From Gadus chalcogrammus (lineage: Eukaryota > Chordata > Actinopteri > Gadiformes > Gadidae): a stretch of DNA of 64,000 nt. Shown in pieces: positions 1 to 20,897 of this stretch. Position numbers and translations under genes: made by a program. The notes below the pieces were generated by a model. The model ran no database searches. It was not told the DNA's origin and saw only the letters and a program-made list of their open reading frames with translations. Location: contig NC_079419.1 in assembly GCF_026213295.1 (NCBI RefSeq), positions 12,643,001 to 12,707,000 on the forward strand, given 5' to 3'. Positions within the stretch are counted from its first letter, which is position 1; every line of letters begins with the position of its first letter.

Positions 1-623
1 ATTGCTTACTCCGAGTAGGAAATGTGTCCTTGGCCCAAATGAAGGAGTTCAAGAACCTCAGGGTCTTGTTCACGAGTGAGGGTACGATGGAGCGTGAGAT
101 TGGCCGGAGAATCGGAGCAGAGGGGGCGGTATTGCGCTTGCTTTACCGCACCATTGTTACGAAAAGAGAGCTGAGCCGAAGGGGAAAGCTCTCGTTCTAC
201 CAGTCGATCTTCGTTCCTGTCCTATGGTCATGAGGGTTGGGTGATGACCGAATGGACGAGATCGCGGGTGCAAGCGGCCGAGATGAGTTTTCTCAGAAGG
301 GTGGCTGGCGTCTCCCTTAGGGATAGGGTTAGAAGCTCAGCCATCCGTGAGGAACTCGGATTAGAGCCGCTGCTCCTTTACTTAGAAAGGAGTCAGCTGA
401 GGTGTTTCAGGCACGTCCAGTGGGGAGGAGAACTCGGGGAAGACCCAGGACTAGGTGGAGAGATTATATCTAAACACTGGCCTGGGAACGCCTCGGGATC
501 CCCCCGTCAGAGCTGGTCAATGTGGCCCGGGAAAGGGAAGTCTGGGGCCCCCTGATTGAGCTGCTCCCCCCGCGACCCGACCCCGGATAAGCGGATGAAG
601 ATGAGATGAGATGAGATGAGATG
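1..623 (+). mobile_element. 3' end of a decayed non-LTR retrotransposon (LINE)
   Basis: Pieces of a LINE C-terminal region can be read on the plus strand in shifting frames. At 24-233 there is text like 'VLFTSEGTMEREIGRRIGA', and at 241-450 text like 'MTEWTRSRVQAAEMSFLRR' and 'LGLEPLLLYLERSQLR'. These match the region after the reverse transcriptase domain of a common fish LINE family. Frameshifts and a stop after 'PVLWS' break it. It ends in a short ATGAG tandem tail (594-623), typical of a LINE 3' end. The 5' part lies outside the window. The clade (RTE-like or another) is not settled by this fragment. Confidence 0.85.
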
Positions 624-1172
624 ATAATAATCTTATCATAAAACTATCATGAGCACCGCTATATAGGCCTACTATATAGAAATAGCTGTCAAGTCATCGG
701 TATAGATTTAACTATGTTAAAGTTTAACACAGAACACAGAGCATTTTGTATGAAGTTCAGGGATCACGCAATAATTCATGAACCCTAAATTGCAGAAATG
801 CTTAATCTCATCTTGTGTTTGTCATGAAGAGAAATTTGAGATCGTGAGAAATGAATAGGAATCATTTCCACAATTATCCAGGGACTATCGGAACATATTT
901 TACTTTTCCAGCCTAGAATGCAGGTTTAGAACTCGGTTGTGTAACCATTTAGAACAGACAGTGCGCGCGTGGCAGATTTTGTTGTATACTTTTTTTTTTA
1001 CTTTATTGCGCATGCACATTTTTTTTCATAATGCTTTCCCTAAATAAACGAAATAGGCAGGTAATTATAGCTTTGCTACCTGACTGCTGCTTATCCCCAG
1101 ACATCTAAAGTTCCATTCAAGTTATTTCAGAGTAAAATGAATACAAGTGAGACAGACCTTACATTATATATC
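624..1172. other. AT-rich intergenic sequence
   Basis: No open frame with family resemblance and no clear repeat is seen here. It separates the LINE tail from a hAT-type terminus. Confidence 0.5.
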
Positions 1173-1400
1173 AGGGGTGTCAAACTCATTTTCACAAAGG
1201 GCCACTCTATGATGAAATGATAATCATACTAAGGGCCGACACGGAGTTTACTGACATGCCTTCTTTTTAATCCAAAAAGTAAAGACAACATATCTATGAA
1301 TATATTGCATACAACCTGCGTACAGGGTCATATAGGCTAGGTTCATTTCAACATTTTCGGGGACAAATTATAGGTGGGGGGTATGGGGGTGCTCCCCAAA
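1173..1400. mobile_element. hAT-type terminus, partner end not found
   Basis: The sequence CAGGGGTGTCAAACTC at about 1175 is a typical terminal inverted repeat start of vertebrate hAT elements, followed by the usual 'gggcca' style context. I did not find the matching inverted end downstream, so the right boundary is unknown. The G-rich stretch near 1373-1400 may belong to the same element. Confidence 0.5.
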
Positions 1401-2520
1401 ATCTTTTGAGCGTCAAACATTTAATTTCCTGCATTCTGGTGGATTCTTATTCATCTATCTGTGCCTTTTCTGCTTCATTTTATGGTGGAAATATTTTTTT
1501 TTCTGTGAAGGAAAAGACAACATTCAGGTTCCTAAAGAAACAACTATTATGGAATATAATGCAGTAAGGCTCTCAGGCATCCTGGATTTTTCAAAACTTT
1601 CTGCAAATTGAAAACATATCACATGTTTTGGGTATTTCCTTTTTAGGAATCATGACTCAGCACCAGTGTTAACTATTTATGACACTTAATTGGTAATGAA
1701 ATGACAGCCACCATTGGAAGGGTGGGCAGCTAGCTAGTTAGCTAAATTATAACTTAAGGCAAAAGTTTGAAACTAATCATGTTAGCATTCATCCTTAGAC
1801 ACTTCACACAATCAGTCATCAATATTGGCATGCTATTTAGCCTCATAGATTGGCCTACTTACAGCCCACAGAAAACTGACATATTTTCTTCAATGCAAGT
1901 TCATAAATTCATGGCTTAAAATCTTGAGCAGTAGAACAGAAATTCCTAGCAGTAAACTACGCAAGAGTCATAACAAATGGGAGAATGTGCGACGTGCGGA
2001 TATGGCACAGGCTCTGCATGCAGCAAAATATCTAAAAAAATATATATTTATATTTTTTTTTTTTAACAAAAAAGACAGCCTACCGGTATTTACCACTCAA
2101 TTGCAGCAGTGCAGTTTACTAATATAGAAATGTGAATGCTTGAATACTGGAATAACACAATAAAGGAATAACCCTAAAAGAAAACATAATTCCAAGGTCC
2201 AGTGACTATATATAGTGACCATGACCGCATATTGCTAATTCGCTATAAAATACCCGGCGCTCTATGTTGATGTAGCGCCCAAACGGCGGCCAACCGGACG
2301 TTTACCTCCATTACCACGCTTTGTTTACCAAGCGCGACAGCCCAGAATAACCTGTCACTCAGCGTGCGCTATTCAAGCGTTTCCTCCAATAGCGTGACTT
2401 GGACACGCCGGAGTGGGCGGGCTGTGACTTAAAACAGGATAGAACGAGGAAAACAAGATGTGACAGAAATGAACGTTTCACAAAGGACAGGAAACAGGGA
2501 GACACGTCAAAGAAAACGGG
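1401..2520. other. Intergenic, no gene seen
   Basis: AT-rich sequence with short A and T runs near 2030-2065. The segment 2255-2450 is GC-richer and has the look of a CpG-containing promoter or MITE, but no transcript structure can be supported. Confidence 0.4.
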
Positions 2521-2546
2521 AGGGAGAGATATCAGGAGCGATATGG

Positions 2547-2600
2547 GGGAGGAGGAGGAGGAGGAAGAGGAGGAGGAGTAGAGGGAAGGGAGGGAGAGAG
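2547..2600. repeat. GAG/GGA trinucleotide-rich tract
   Basis: Purine-only GAG-like repeats run here and continue as a degenerate purine tract to about 2770. The open frames in it, rich in Glu or Arg, are artefacts of the repeat. Confidence 0.8.
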
Positions 2601-2775
2601 GGAGATGAAGAAGTAAGGCGACAGGGAAATAGGAAGAGAAAACGAAAGCAAGGGTTGGAGAATGAATAGACAGGAAGGAAACTGGCGACAGAGAGGGAAG
2701 AAGAAAGAGACAGACAGGGGGGGAGAGAGACTGAGAAAAAGTGACAGGGTGAGGGATAAAGAGTGAAAGGAAAGA

Positions 2776-2889
<114 letters not shown>

Positions 2890-3204
2890 GATAAAAAAAT
2901 GGTTTGGAAGCTGCCCTTAGTTGTCCTTCAATTTTGGGGTACTGTATTGTTTGTTATGGTCAAGATATTAGTAGATAAAGAACAGTGCGTCACTGGCAGA
3001 GCGATGAAAGTTTTCTTATAACAGCTGGGACTCAAAGGACTCCGAGTCCCCTTCATAACAAAGTGGTCCCTGGCAAACACAGGGTTGGAGCTTCATCCGG
3101 GGTTGGGGAAAAACTAATAACATTAATGGTGAAAATAATTAACACAACATTAACTTAATGTTAAGTAATTTTGAGTGATATAAAGTTACATTATTCAGTA
3201 TTCA

Positions 3205-3640
3205 CTTTCTATACTGCTCTTAATAACCTGTCTCTGTACTGTCTAACCCCTACCTGCTCGTTAAATACCTGTCTCTGTACTGTCTAACCCCTACCTGCTC
3301 GTTAAAGACCTGTCTCTGTACTGTCTAATAATAATAATAATAATAATGATGAATTTTATTTATAACGCACTTTATATCAATTCAATGATCTCAAACTACT
3401 ACAATGCGCATTAAAAGAAAAGAGAAAGAAGAAAAATGCAACAAAAATAAATAAATAAATAAATAAATTGCCTAACCCCTACCAGCTCCTTAATGACCTG
3501 TCTCTGTACTGTCTAAGCCCTACCTGCTTGTTAAAGACCTGTCTCTGTAGTGTCTAACCCCAACCTGCTTCTTAATAACCATCCTCTGGACTTTCCAACC
3601 CCTACCTGCTCCTTTATGACCTGTCTCTGTATGATAGAGT
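3205..3640. repeat. Minisatellite (about 42-bp unit) resembling a SINE tail
   Basis: The phrases 'cctgtctctgtactgtcta' and 'acccctacctgctcgttaa' alternate about seven to eight times with a unit of about 42 bp. A TAA microsatellite and an unrelated AT-rich piece (3330-3470) interrupt the array. The unit resembles the 3' portion of fish SINEs such as the copy near 41070 ('acccctaccagttcttaatg'). Confidence 0.85.
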
Positions 3641-4740
3641 ATTTTCTTTGTTAAAATTAGAAGCGTTTACTTCAGTTTACTTCTTAACGGTACCAAATGG
3701 CTTTCCCAGCTCTGTACTTTTAAAGTGTAGCAAATCTTTATACTTTTAAACTTGCTTTATCCCAAGACGGAGCTGCAGATCTGTGGACCACAGCACACCA
3801 TTCCGTTTTGTTAGTAACAAGCAAAAAGTGTGATGCATACATATTTCATGTTCGGCTGGTTGGCAAACAAACAGTCAACCAACTTGGATCACATTTTTCC
3901 CTCAGTTGACCACATCCCCCCCCCCCCCCCCTCACACAAACACACACAAAACGTTCTGTACTATGTTTCTTCTAATGAGCTTTCATCATCAGGGGATCAT
4001 TTCTTACATTCCGATACAATAAATACCAGAAAGCTTGTTGAGTCCCCTTAAAAAAGTAATGTTCCTCAGACAGAACCTTTGTGGAAATATTACATTACAG
4101 CGGTCTTTAGTCATCTTGCTGCGCACATGAAAGACCCGTATCCATTATTCATGCTTGAATATTTCAGTGCCACATTTCAAAGAGCCCGTAGTTAAGGTTT
4201 GGTCTGTTTTGTAACAAAAGCACTAGCAAGATCTCTGGGCTTTTGACAGAAAATGTAAATCTGGGATGAAGGCTAGCACGCTAGCTAGCCTCCTGAGGAG
4301 ATGGGAGGGGTTGGTTTAAGCACACTTGAGGGTTGGGGGTTTGAAACACCATACTGACTGTAACCAAAGCATAAAACCCATAGCGGATAATTAATGGAAC
4401 CTCACAAAACTACGACAGGCTCGTGGCAAGCAAAACAGAGAGGGAAGACATAACGCTCAAGAAAAATTACCAATTCATATTAAGTAAAATTTGAATTATA
4501 TACAGGGATGCATAAACATAAAATCATAATGGCTTGAACTTTAAAAAATAATTATAACAAATATTTTGAAAAATTAAATTACATTTTATGGGCATTCAAT
4601 TATATATTATTATTTCAATTATCTACTAAATGTATTGGACATTTAGAGAGCAGTTTCAATGCATTGTGAGGTGCATGACCTTCATAGAGTGATCTTCCTG
4701 CAGCAAGACACATGTAATACGACCCTGGAATATTACTATT
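3641..4740. other. Intergenic, no gene seen
   Basis: Contains a poly-C run near 3917-3931 and AT-rich sequence. No supported coding or RNA gene. Confidence 0.5.
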
Positions 4741-4741
4741 G

Positions 4742-4905
4742 ACCATTTAGTCATTTAGCAGAAACTTTAATCAAAAGGACTTACAGGAACAGGTCGCGGT
4801 ATTTTATCTTGCTCTATGAGAAACAGGCCCACTGAGGCGCACTGGGGACATTGGGGTTCAAACCCAGTTGCTTCCATCTGGGAGTACCACACCCTAACCA
4901 CTACT
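4742..4905. mobile_element. SINE-like repeat
   Basis: It starts with the common fish motif 'catttagtcatttagcag' and includes a tRNA-type B-box-like sequence (ggttcaaacc at about 4855). The same motif family recurs near 36430. It is diverged and has no clear target duplication. Confidence 0.65.
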
Positions 4906-5022
4906 GATGTATGTAGCGTATGCAATTTGTAATTTCTATTAAAAAGAGCCATGAATACATTTCATCAGTGAAGATGGAAGTACTTTTTCAGGATTTACAT
5001 TGTGCAATGTAATGTGCAATTA

Positions 5023-5069
5023 ACTTCTAGTGCAGCATCACGCCGACTAGTCGGTACTGCACTAGAAGT
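5023..5069. repeat. Nested perfect palindrome / hairpin
   Basis: Arms acttctagtgcag (5023-5035) and ctgcactagaagt (5057-5069) are perfectly complementary. The loop itself holds the 12-bp palindrome ccgactagtcgg (5043-5054). Confidence 0.85.
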
Positions 5070-5589
5070 CTTCTAATGACAATACTGACCATTTCTAAAT
5101 TACACGAAACCCTAGCCTCCTGATGTCATATCCTGTCGTATCACTGCAAACTTCAGCATCCAGGACGTCCCTTGCGTTGCCAAGTGAAGCAGAGCTCGTC
5201 TGTCATTGGTCCTCGGGCCGATTCAGACCAGATGTTGCCCTCCTCTGATTCCACCCCTCCTCTGCCCCCTTCTCCTTATTTGGGTCGGGGTGATCGGGGG
5301 CCAAGGCTTTGTGTGAAAGGGAAGCCAAGACGACGACGTATGACCAAAGCATATATGCATTCTCTACGATAGACTTCAATGGACAAATGACTAAAACATG
5401 GATTATTCAATTAATTGTCTCCTTAAGCCATCAGTCCCAGCTTTGTGTCCTAGCTATTCATCCTAGATATGTGGCTTAGCTATCTGTCCTGGCTATCTTT
5501 CCTGGGAAAGCGTCATGGCATCTTCCCTCTTCCCTCTCCGTCCTAGGTATGTGGAGTCTGAAGCTGTTAGGAGGCCCATGTACCAACAA

Positions 5590-5692
<103 letters not shown>

Positions 5693-5699
5693 ATCTAAA

Positions 5700-8378
5700 G
5701 CTATCATGTTCCTGAGTCATCTTATCAATATACATGCTTTGATGCACTCGTACGTGCACACGCATTGACACGCAAAACAGACAATATAATACAGTAAATA
5801 GACTGTAGGATTCTGTGACTAAGCTTCAAGAAAACTGGATTCTTGATGTTTTGGGATGTTGTGGTGGTTTTGGTTAGGACAGGAAACCAAGCCCATTGAC
5901 AAACATGGCCAGTGCTCACGAAACATGACATCATATGAAACAGTTGGTGCCTTCATAACAGTCGGAGTGTCCGGGAATTTCGGAGGTTGGAACCTTAAGA
6001 TCGGAGGAAAACGCCTTGGACACTCTGTTAAATCTGAGATATCTCTCGGAACTTCGTGCGGAAGGAGAGCAACCCGAGCCTCTGAGTTGACGTCACAACA
6101 ATGGCTGCCCATTTCATGGATAGACTAAAGTGAACTTGCAGCAAGCACTAAGAGGCGAACCTAACACACATTCTAACATTTGCATTAGGCCTAAGATACA
6201 TTATAACTTACAATTATGAACATCAACTGATGAATTCTCCCTCATGTTCAACCATCGCAAGCAGTTGTAATAACTGATTCATCTGATTCAGCTAAGAATC
6301 GCAAAGAGGTCCCTGCGGGCCTCCATACTTGTTGTTATTATGAAGTCTAGTCTCACAAACAATCTGTTGTCCCGTTTTATGTCATAGCCTACGAACGTTT
6401 CCTGAACACTTTTATTTCGGAAGAAGGGAAGGTTTACCCAAAGACACGCAAGAGCTGCCGAACCTCCGAGCTGCTTTGAAGGCGGCAAGTGAACCCGCGA
6501 GAGATGCAATATCTGATTGGTAGATAGTCAGATCAAGAAACAGCTTGAAAAATGTAGTTCTATGTGTTATGTCCGATCACAATGTGTCCATTAATTAATT
6601 AATTAATTAACGGTCACAAGCAATATAATCCTTATAAGGTTTTTGCCAAGAATTCCTTTTCATTTTGATCAACTAATCAATTCAAAGATCTCTCACCTCA
6701 TATTTATTCATATTTTTTTCAATATACTACATACATCTAATCAACCAATCAAATCATGCAAACGGGTGATTAAGTTTCATAATGAACAGCATTCAATAAA
6801 ATTGTCAGGTGACTGAATGAGCAGGTGCCAACTGATACAAGTCCTCTCCAGAGCCCGCACTCAGACATCTTGAAGTTGCTGAAATTACGGGTAACCATTT
6901 TAATCTCTTCTTGTGGCTGAATAAATTTAGGTTATTCACCTGTTGAAGAGAGAACAGCTGATTGGCTGGCCCTTTTGTCTGTCTCAGCTGTAGCACCTCC
7001 CACTAGCCATTGTGCGCCTACACTGGCAACCCTGCAGTATGGTTTGAAGGTGGTAGACGCTGCAGTCTCAAGTGTAAGTGTTGTCTATTGGTTAATCCCA
7101 CTCACACCTGGTGATATAATAGGGGACCTTTAAATGCTTAAACTCTCACAAGAGGACTGGATTAAGGTTTTGTAATCGGTTAGTTCTGCCATAGCGGGTT
7201 TTTGGAAAGAAGTAGATCTGAAGCGTACCATTTGGGGTTTTGACAAGAACAATGACAAAGATCATGATTCATTTTAATTATTCACTATTTATTTCCTTGA
7301 GGAGCAAAGTGTGTGCCATCACCCTTAAAGCTACAATAGGCAACTTGAAGAAACCAGCCAGAGTAAACTCGATTTTGAAAGTATCCAACCCCCAAAAAAA
7401 CACCCTTCCCTTCAGTTATCCCTCCAAATCCACTCCCCCAAAGCACATTACTTGCTCGCTTTAGCAATGGGTTTGTCTTGCCTTGTGGAAAACTCCGGTC
7501 ATGCGCAATGAGTGCACAGGCAGGTAACCAGGTATACAGACCGACAGGCAATCCAATTATTTTATTCATGGCGAATGAAATGTTTGGAAGGGCTTGCAGC
7601 CAGTAAAAATAATTTAACCAAATATAACAAGAAACCAGTCAGAGTAACAAATGTAAGAAAAACATGTGTACAATTAATTTGGTATTCTTAACTTTTATTA
7701 TTACTTGGCTCTAATCGTTACATTCACATCTAAATCGTTTTGTGAGTCTTGTATAGATCATGTCAATTTGTTTGGCAGTCTTGAAATCCAAGTATAGAAG
7801 AAACAAATTTGTTATGCAGGTATACTATATTTTACAGACTGGAATAGCAATATATTATATGCATTATTTAAAATGGTATACAAATGTTAATAATACTAAG
7901 GGGAGGCAATATTATGACAAAAACGATCAAATCAATCCTAAATAGACATTTTTCTTTTTCAGCTGACTTTTAGTAATTTCATTCTGAGAACCTATCTTGG
8001 GAGAGCTCCCAACTCCTTTAGACTGAGTGCTGACCCATGTAGATCTCGTTGTTCCTCAGTCCGATAACTCTCCCCCATAAGATTAGGGTTAGTGATTATA
8101 GTTCTTGGATACTATAAAGCTGTAAACCGAATCCAAGATTCCAATTAGCAATAAATAGGAACAAATATTAAACTGATTTTTTTTCGATCGTAACTATTGA
8201 AAATATTTAAAAAAAATTGAATATACAATATATTTATTTAAAATGGATATGGAAAATGGATACAAATAATTATCTAGACCTACATTTCATGTATGCTGAA
8301 ACATCGAATCACCCACCTGACATAAAAAGGAATAGGCCTTTTTGTTTTGTTTAATTGTAATTTAACTATCAATCGTAA
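5700..8378. other. Intergenic region, lhx8 upstream side
   Basis: No gene is supported. A GC-richer piece at 5930-6120 holds a CRE-like tgacgtca (6088) and looks like a repeat or relic promoter. A TTAA/AATT run lies at 6590-6610. A half copy of the 'cacctggtgatataata' MITE end lies at 7100-7130. Confidence 0.45.
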
Positions 8379-8380
8379 AT

Positions 8381-8389
8381 ATATATAAT

Positions 8390-8422
<33 letters not shown>

Positions 8423-8430
8423 TATATATA
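8381..8430. repeat. (AT)n microsatellite
   Basis: Alternating AT of about 50 bp with one interruption. Confidence 0.95.
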
Positions 8431-8639
8431 CATTTAAAAAAGCACCATACAAATTCACAAACGCTTCAAGTGTGTGCCTATAGGCTTCTAATTATACATT
8501 AGGCTGTAAGGACAGGGTAAACAAGTTCGTTAGGCAGTATATGCCTAGGACCCACATCATTTTAAAGATTGATTTAAGTCATTAAGCTCTTTAAATAACA
8601 TCAAGGAGGGTTGAAGTGGTGGGTGGGAGGGGCTGACAA

Positions 8640-8831
8640 GAAGGCGCACTTGGCCTGGAGGTATTAAACCAAAATAAAACGGAAAGGCGACTCCAGCACT
8701 TGTGATGAGGTTTTGCCCATCGAACACTTTTTATTCACCTTCTACGATTTCAACTGTTGGACTATTTGCCTTCGGGTTGAGAGCAGGCTATGGATTGACC
8801 TGAGGAGACTTAATGAGGACTGTTCAGTTGG
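8640..8831 (+). promoter_or_regulatory. Possible 5' non-coding exon of the lhx8-like gene
   Basis: A segment ending in a good donor (cagttg|gtgagtaatg at 8830/8831) lies upstream of an acceptor (tttgtctctag at 9756) that precedes the coding start. This fits a 5' UTR exon. No transcript evidence is available, so the promoter and exon start are inferred. Confidence 0.35.
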
Positions 8832-9779
8832 TGAGTAATGAGGCTAAAGTATTAATGCAAACAAAAACATTTGGCAATCAGAACAAAGGACAACAGGAAG
8901 CCAAGTGTCCTTGACAGCGTTCTTGTGATTTAATCCATATTTGTTTGGCCACTTTAATGCAAGGCTAAACCCATTTAGTATAGGCCCGAATGCGGTCAAA
9001 TTATTTAAGAATAGAAAAAACCTAGGAAAAAAAACCATTAAAGACGTTATAGATCTGAATGATTGCTGTAAATTGTTGACTAATTCAAACTATCTTGAAA
9101 TTCGTTGAGACCAATTACATTCCCAATACGTTATTGCAAACCGTTTTAAAAAAGCTTCTCAGACTCCATGTCGTCAAAACGGAACTACAAAATAAAGACA
9201 TATTTATAAGATCAACGGCAGGTGATTGTGATCGATGACAGGTGAGCGTGTGCGACCGAGGACCGTGTGCGCGTGGCTCTGAGTAATCAGCCCGAACGAG
9301 CTACAGCTGTGAGCGCCTGTAGGGAGGGTGAAATGATACTAACGGCGTTATAGAATATCTGGAGACATTAAAGTAAAAGTTGAAGTTAAGTAAAGTTGAA
9401 GTTTTCTTGGCCTCGCTGAGGTCTATCTAATTGTCGTTCTTTACGCCTCTCTATCGATGTGAAACATCACAGAATTTACGGTCTTCACCAAAAACCTAAA
9501 ACGGTTTGGTATAACATCGTGCATGGTGTATAGGCTACAGAATAGCGTACGAAAAAGCAGTTAATTTTGCCTTTTCTTTTTATTATATATAGGCCTAACT
9601 ATAGCCTATAACCGTCACCTGTCAAAATGTCGGATAAGGCCTACAGTAAAATGGCATTCTCATCGCACGTCGGTTCAGCAGACGACAGCTGATCCCTGAC
9701 AACACGACGCATGTCAGGGATCCGTTGGTTGACGACATGGCTTTGTTTTGTCTCTAGAAGTCTGGCTGATCGTGTCACC

Positions 9780-12859
<3,080 letters not shown>

Positions 12860-15800
12860 GCCACGCCTCAGCTCTGACTGGCCATTGGTCGACCACTTCC
12901 AAGGGCTGACTCTAATTGATTGATGGCTAACCATGTCTGTTACATGTCTGTAAATGAGAAATGGTTGCAGGGGCTATACCACTTTATGGAATTTGATGTC
13001 AATTAATTTATTTGAAGAAAAAAATGTTCAAGCACTTTGTTTGTAATGCACACAATGTATTAATTGTTTGTCAATGGGTTATTTTATTTTATTTAACATT
13101 ATGTAAATGTTAATTATGTTGATAAACATAAGATTTATTTTAAGAATCTGACTTAAGTGACCTTCAAAACACTTTCAAATGAGAAAAAAAAAGTAAGCTG
13201 TCAAGTTTGAAGACCTGGTTTAATGAACTATCAACCTATGGCCTTTGTGGCATCGATTTCTTGCCCAGGTGTTTTGTTTTCTGTTTTTGTTTTATTGCCA
13301 AGTTGGAAGGCGTGTGTCTGGATCGCTCTGCGATATCTTTGGTTTGTAACTCTTGATTATGCAGGATAAGGGGCTGCCCATTTATTGCTGCAAATAAATT
13401 AAGATCTTGCACATAATGATGACATTGTGGCCATCCCCTGGTTGTTTTCTGTTCCATGGTAAGGCTAAATATGATGTCGAGCAGGAATCAAAATAGTGCA
13501 AGGGGCGGAGTTGCATCTTATTTTCTGTTTTGATATTCTACTGAAAAAAACAACTAATTCTCGCTAAATGGGTGTATCGTCAAAAAAAAAGGTTTTTTCT
13601 ACTGCTTGTAGTTTGTTTGCCAAATTTACCTACAGCCTCATTGGTTGAAACAAATAGGAAACAAATGAAAAAGACCCGGCTCACAAAGATGACCTTGTCC
13701 ACAGACTTGTGAGAATATATCGCTCTCGCTCCTATAGTTGCCTCAAGGGGCAACATTTACATCAACTATCGATTGATACCCTAGTGACCTACTGAAGTTT
13801 GACCAGTGATAAATACAAGAAAATAACCTAATATCCACAGTTGATCAGTGAGATGTCTTACTCCTGACGTATCCCCAATAAGAACACAGTGATTTGTATA
13901 AAAGCGTCTGCTGAATGACTGAACACAATACCATTGTGTTCAACTACACGCTGCTGAAGCCAGGCCCGGGGTTAATGGTGACGGACAATGGACACCGCTA
14001 ATGTCACCGTGCAAGAATAGGGCATGTTTTTATTGGAAACTCACAATCAAAGGCATTGAGTCATGAGCTGAGGGGCAGGCAGGATAACGCCACCACCTGT
14101 CCAACAGACGTCACCACTTCCTGAATTGTGTTTGAAATGTGATACTAAGTTTTGTATTTTTAGTTATTTCTTATACTAAAGTAAAGATAACGCAGTCCTC
14201 TTATAAGTAAATGGTATGTATGAAGAGAACCGTAGCTACTAGCATGTGACCATTAACAATTTAATGATCGATCTCGACCCCAAAAGTCATTATAAATTAT
14301 TATTTTTGCCTATTATCTCCATGTAATTGTTTATTAATGGAATAAAATATTTCATACAGATTTTTGATCACGCATTACACTCACACAAAATAAATGCGTT
14401 TCATCACTCGTTATCACACAATTCCACAATATAACACCAGTACCGTGCATGGAATCGAAAAGTCATGATCACAGAAGATGGAAGGTCCATTAGGAGGAGC
14501 AGTTCCAAGTTCCACACACTCCATCGCCGTGACAACACTCACAGGCAGGTCATGGTACTGATCCAATCGAGCCTGGAGTTCCAGACGGAAATGAATGAAA
14601 AGCCCAGAGGAAGGAAGCCATCGAGACGAAGAGCCTCCTGAGTGTGTGTGCGTCCATCCAGGTGGGCCACAGACACTCCACAGGCCCTGGTTCCTCCATA
14701 CACTAGCGACCCAGGATAGCACACAGCATGAAAATGGTGATGTCCGTGGATCAGGAGGGGGGGGGGGGGGGGGGGATCAGTTTAGACGAGCTGGGGCATG
14801 GCTCATCAACCCAACTGGGTCACCGTTAAAGCCAATGACCCCCAGGTGAGACCAACGAGGATGTGACCGAGTACAGCGCAAGAGACAAGGGTTAACACAA
14901 CATCCCTCACGCATCCCAATATAAAATCACCAAGCGGGTGAAGAGCTGTAGCCAGACCTTCTGACCCGTACTCCACAAGCACTCTGGACTTCAGGCCTAG
15001 GTCTCTCCATGCTTGTACAAAAGGCACTCGTAAGAAAAACTTGGGTCAAAAACACAGAACATTAACAGCAGAGGAAAATTCTACAAAAACTAGTTTTACA
15101 AAGTAAAAGTCGTACCATGTTTTTGAGTTATCGCCTTTCGATACTTAGAATTCGTTTTTTTCACAGAAACAACTGTACATCTAATTTGTGCTTATTTGTT
15201 TGTACTAAATTAGCAAATCCAGACAGAAACAACTTTTTATTATTTAGTATAGATAACTACTGTGTTATCTATACTGAATCGGACCACCGGATATCAACCA
15301 TATCAGCTAGCACTCCTCCTTGCTAGCTTATGGACTTCCATCTCCAGACCCATTTTGCAACACAAATAATGTACAGAAAACAGGGCTTATGATGTTAATC
15401 AGTATTGAGCAAGATGGCTTAAGTCTTCAGAACTAGGTTGATTGCAGTGGGCCATTACGACTCAAGAGATGGATTATTAAACAGAAACCATCACCAGCTT
15501 TTTTCTAACATAAAGCAGTTATTCGCTTACATTATAAAAAAGCAGAGGCGAACACCCTTTAACAACTAACAATTCTTGCGTCATTCAATACATTTTGAAG
15601 TTAAGCACTTAAGTACTTGCCTGTAGAATCATAAAATTAACAGGCAGTGACCATTTGGCCTTATTCACCTAGTGACCATATTGATAGGGAAGGGACCAAG
15701 ATGACAAGCTGGCCGCTAGGTGAATAAGTTCCATTTTACCAGGAGCAGTAGGACAGTTGGTAGATAAAACCAGTGAAATTGCCCGTTGCTAGGACCATAC

Positions 15801-16323
15801 ATTGACATGAATTTTTTTTATAATCACATGTAAAAGTATCATGCATGATCATGATCTAAACTCAATGTAGAACGGAACAATGCCATTGTTTATTCTTGCT
15901 TTGATGCATTTTTCTGGTTTCAAATAGCTTCAAGCAAGGTATTCCTCAGTATCATGTCTGCCAAGAAAACGGGAATGACCGGAAATACGGGGATATGACA
16001 TAGAGATGGGTTTACAGGGAAGGGTGTGTATTGAAAGAGTGTTATCTAGACAGGGGGATAACCACCGGCCAGGGGTCAAACCAAACCCGCAAAGACGAGT
16101 AACGGCAACAATGTGTTTCACGTTTCCCCGTAATCCCGATGTCAGGTGAAATCTGGTTTAGCGAGCTGGTTTACGAGGACCTCCCTGTGTCTCTGATGGT
16201 TTCTGGCATGGTTGTGCTCCATATTGCTACCACTACGCTACTTAACAGGTCCGGTTTCTTTTGTGTGTCTTTGTACAACGATGAGATGCGTTTAAATGTC
16301 TCGGCTCACGGCTTCGGGGTACA
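12860..16323. other. lhx8 3' flank and bpnt2 3' flank
   Basis: Convergent 3' ends of two genes. AATAAA-type signals occur on the plus strand (near 13395) and on the minus strand (near 15890 and 15238), so 3' UTRs of both genes probably lie here. There is also a G-run at 14757-14775, a SINE-like scrap at 13897-13920 (tataaaagcgtctgctgaat) and a 12-bp inverted repeat (ttattcacctag 15661-15672 with its complement near 15716-15727). No further gene is seen. Confidence 0.5.

Positions 16324-20897
<4,574 letters not shown>

Noticed and set aside
5023..5069. microRNA precursor
   Set aside because: The 13-bp stem is too short for a pre-miRNA and the loop is itself a palindrome.
5856..6128. Overlapping frames of 90 and 97 residues on opposite strands
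   Set aside because: No family resemblance. The region looks like a GC-richer repeat or relic promoter with a CRE-like site.
14595..14849. 84-residue frame between lhx8 and bpnt2
   Set aside because: No recognisable family, ends in a poly-G run, and lies in the 3' flank of two convergent genes.
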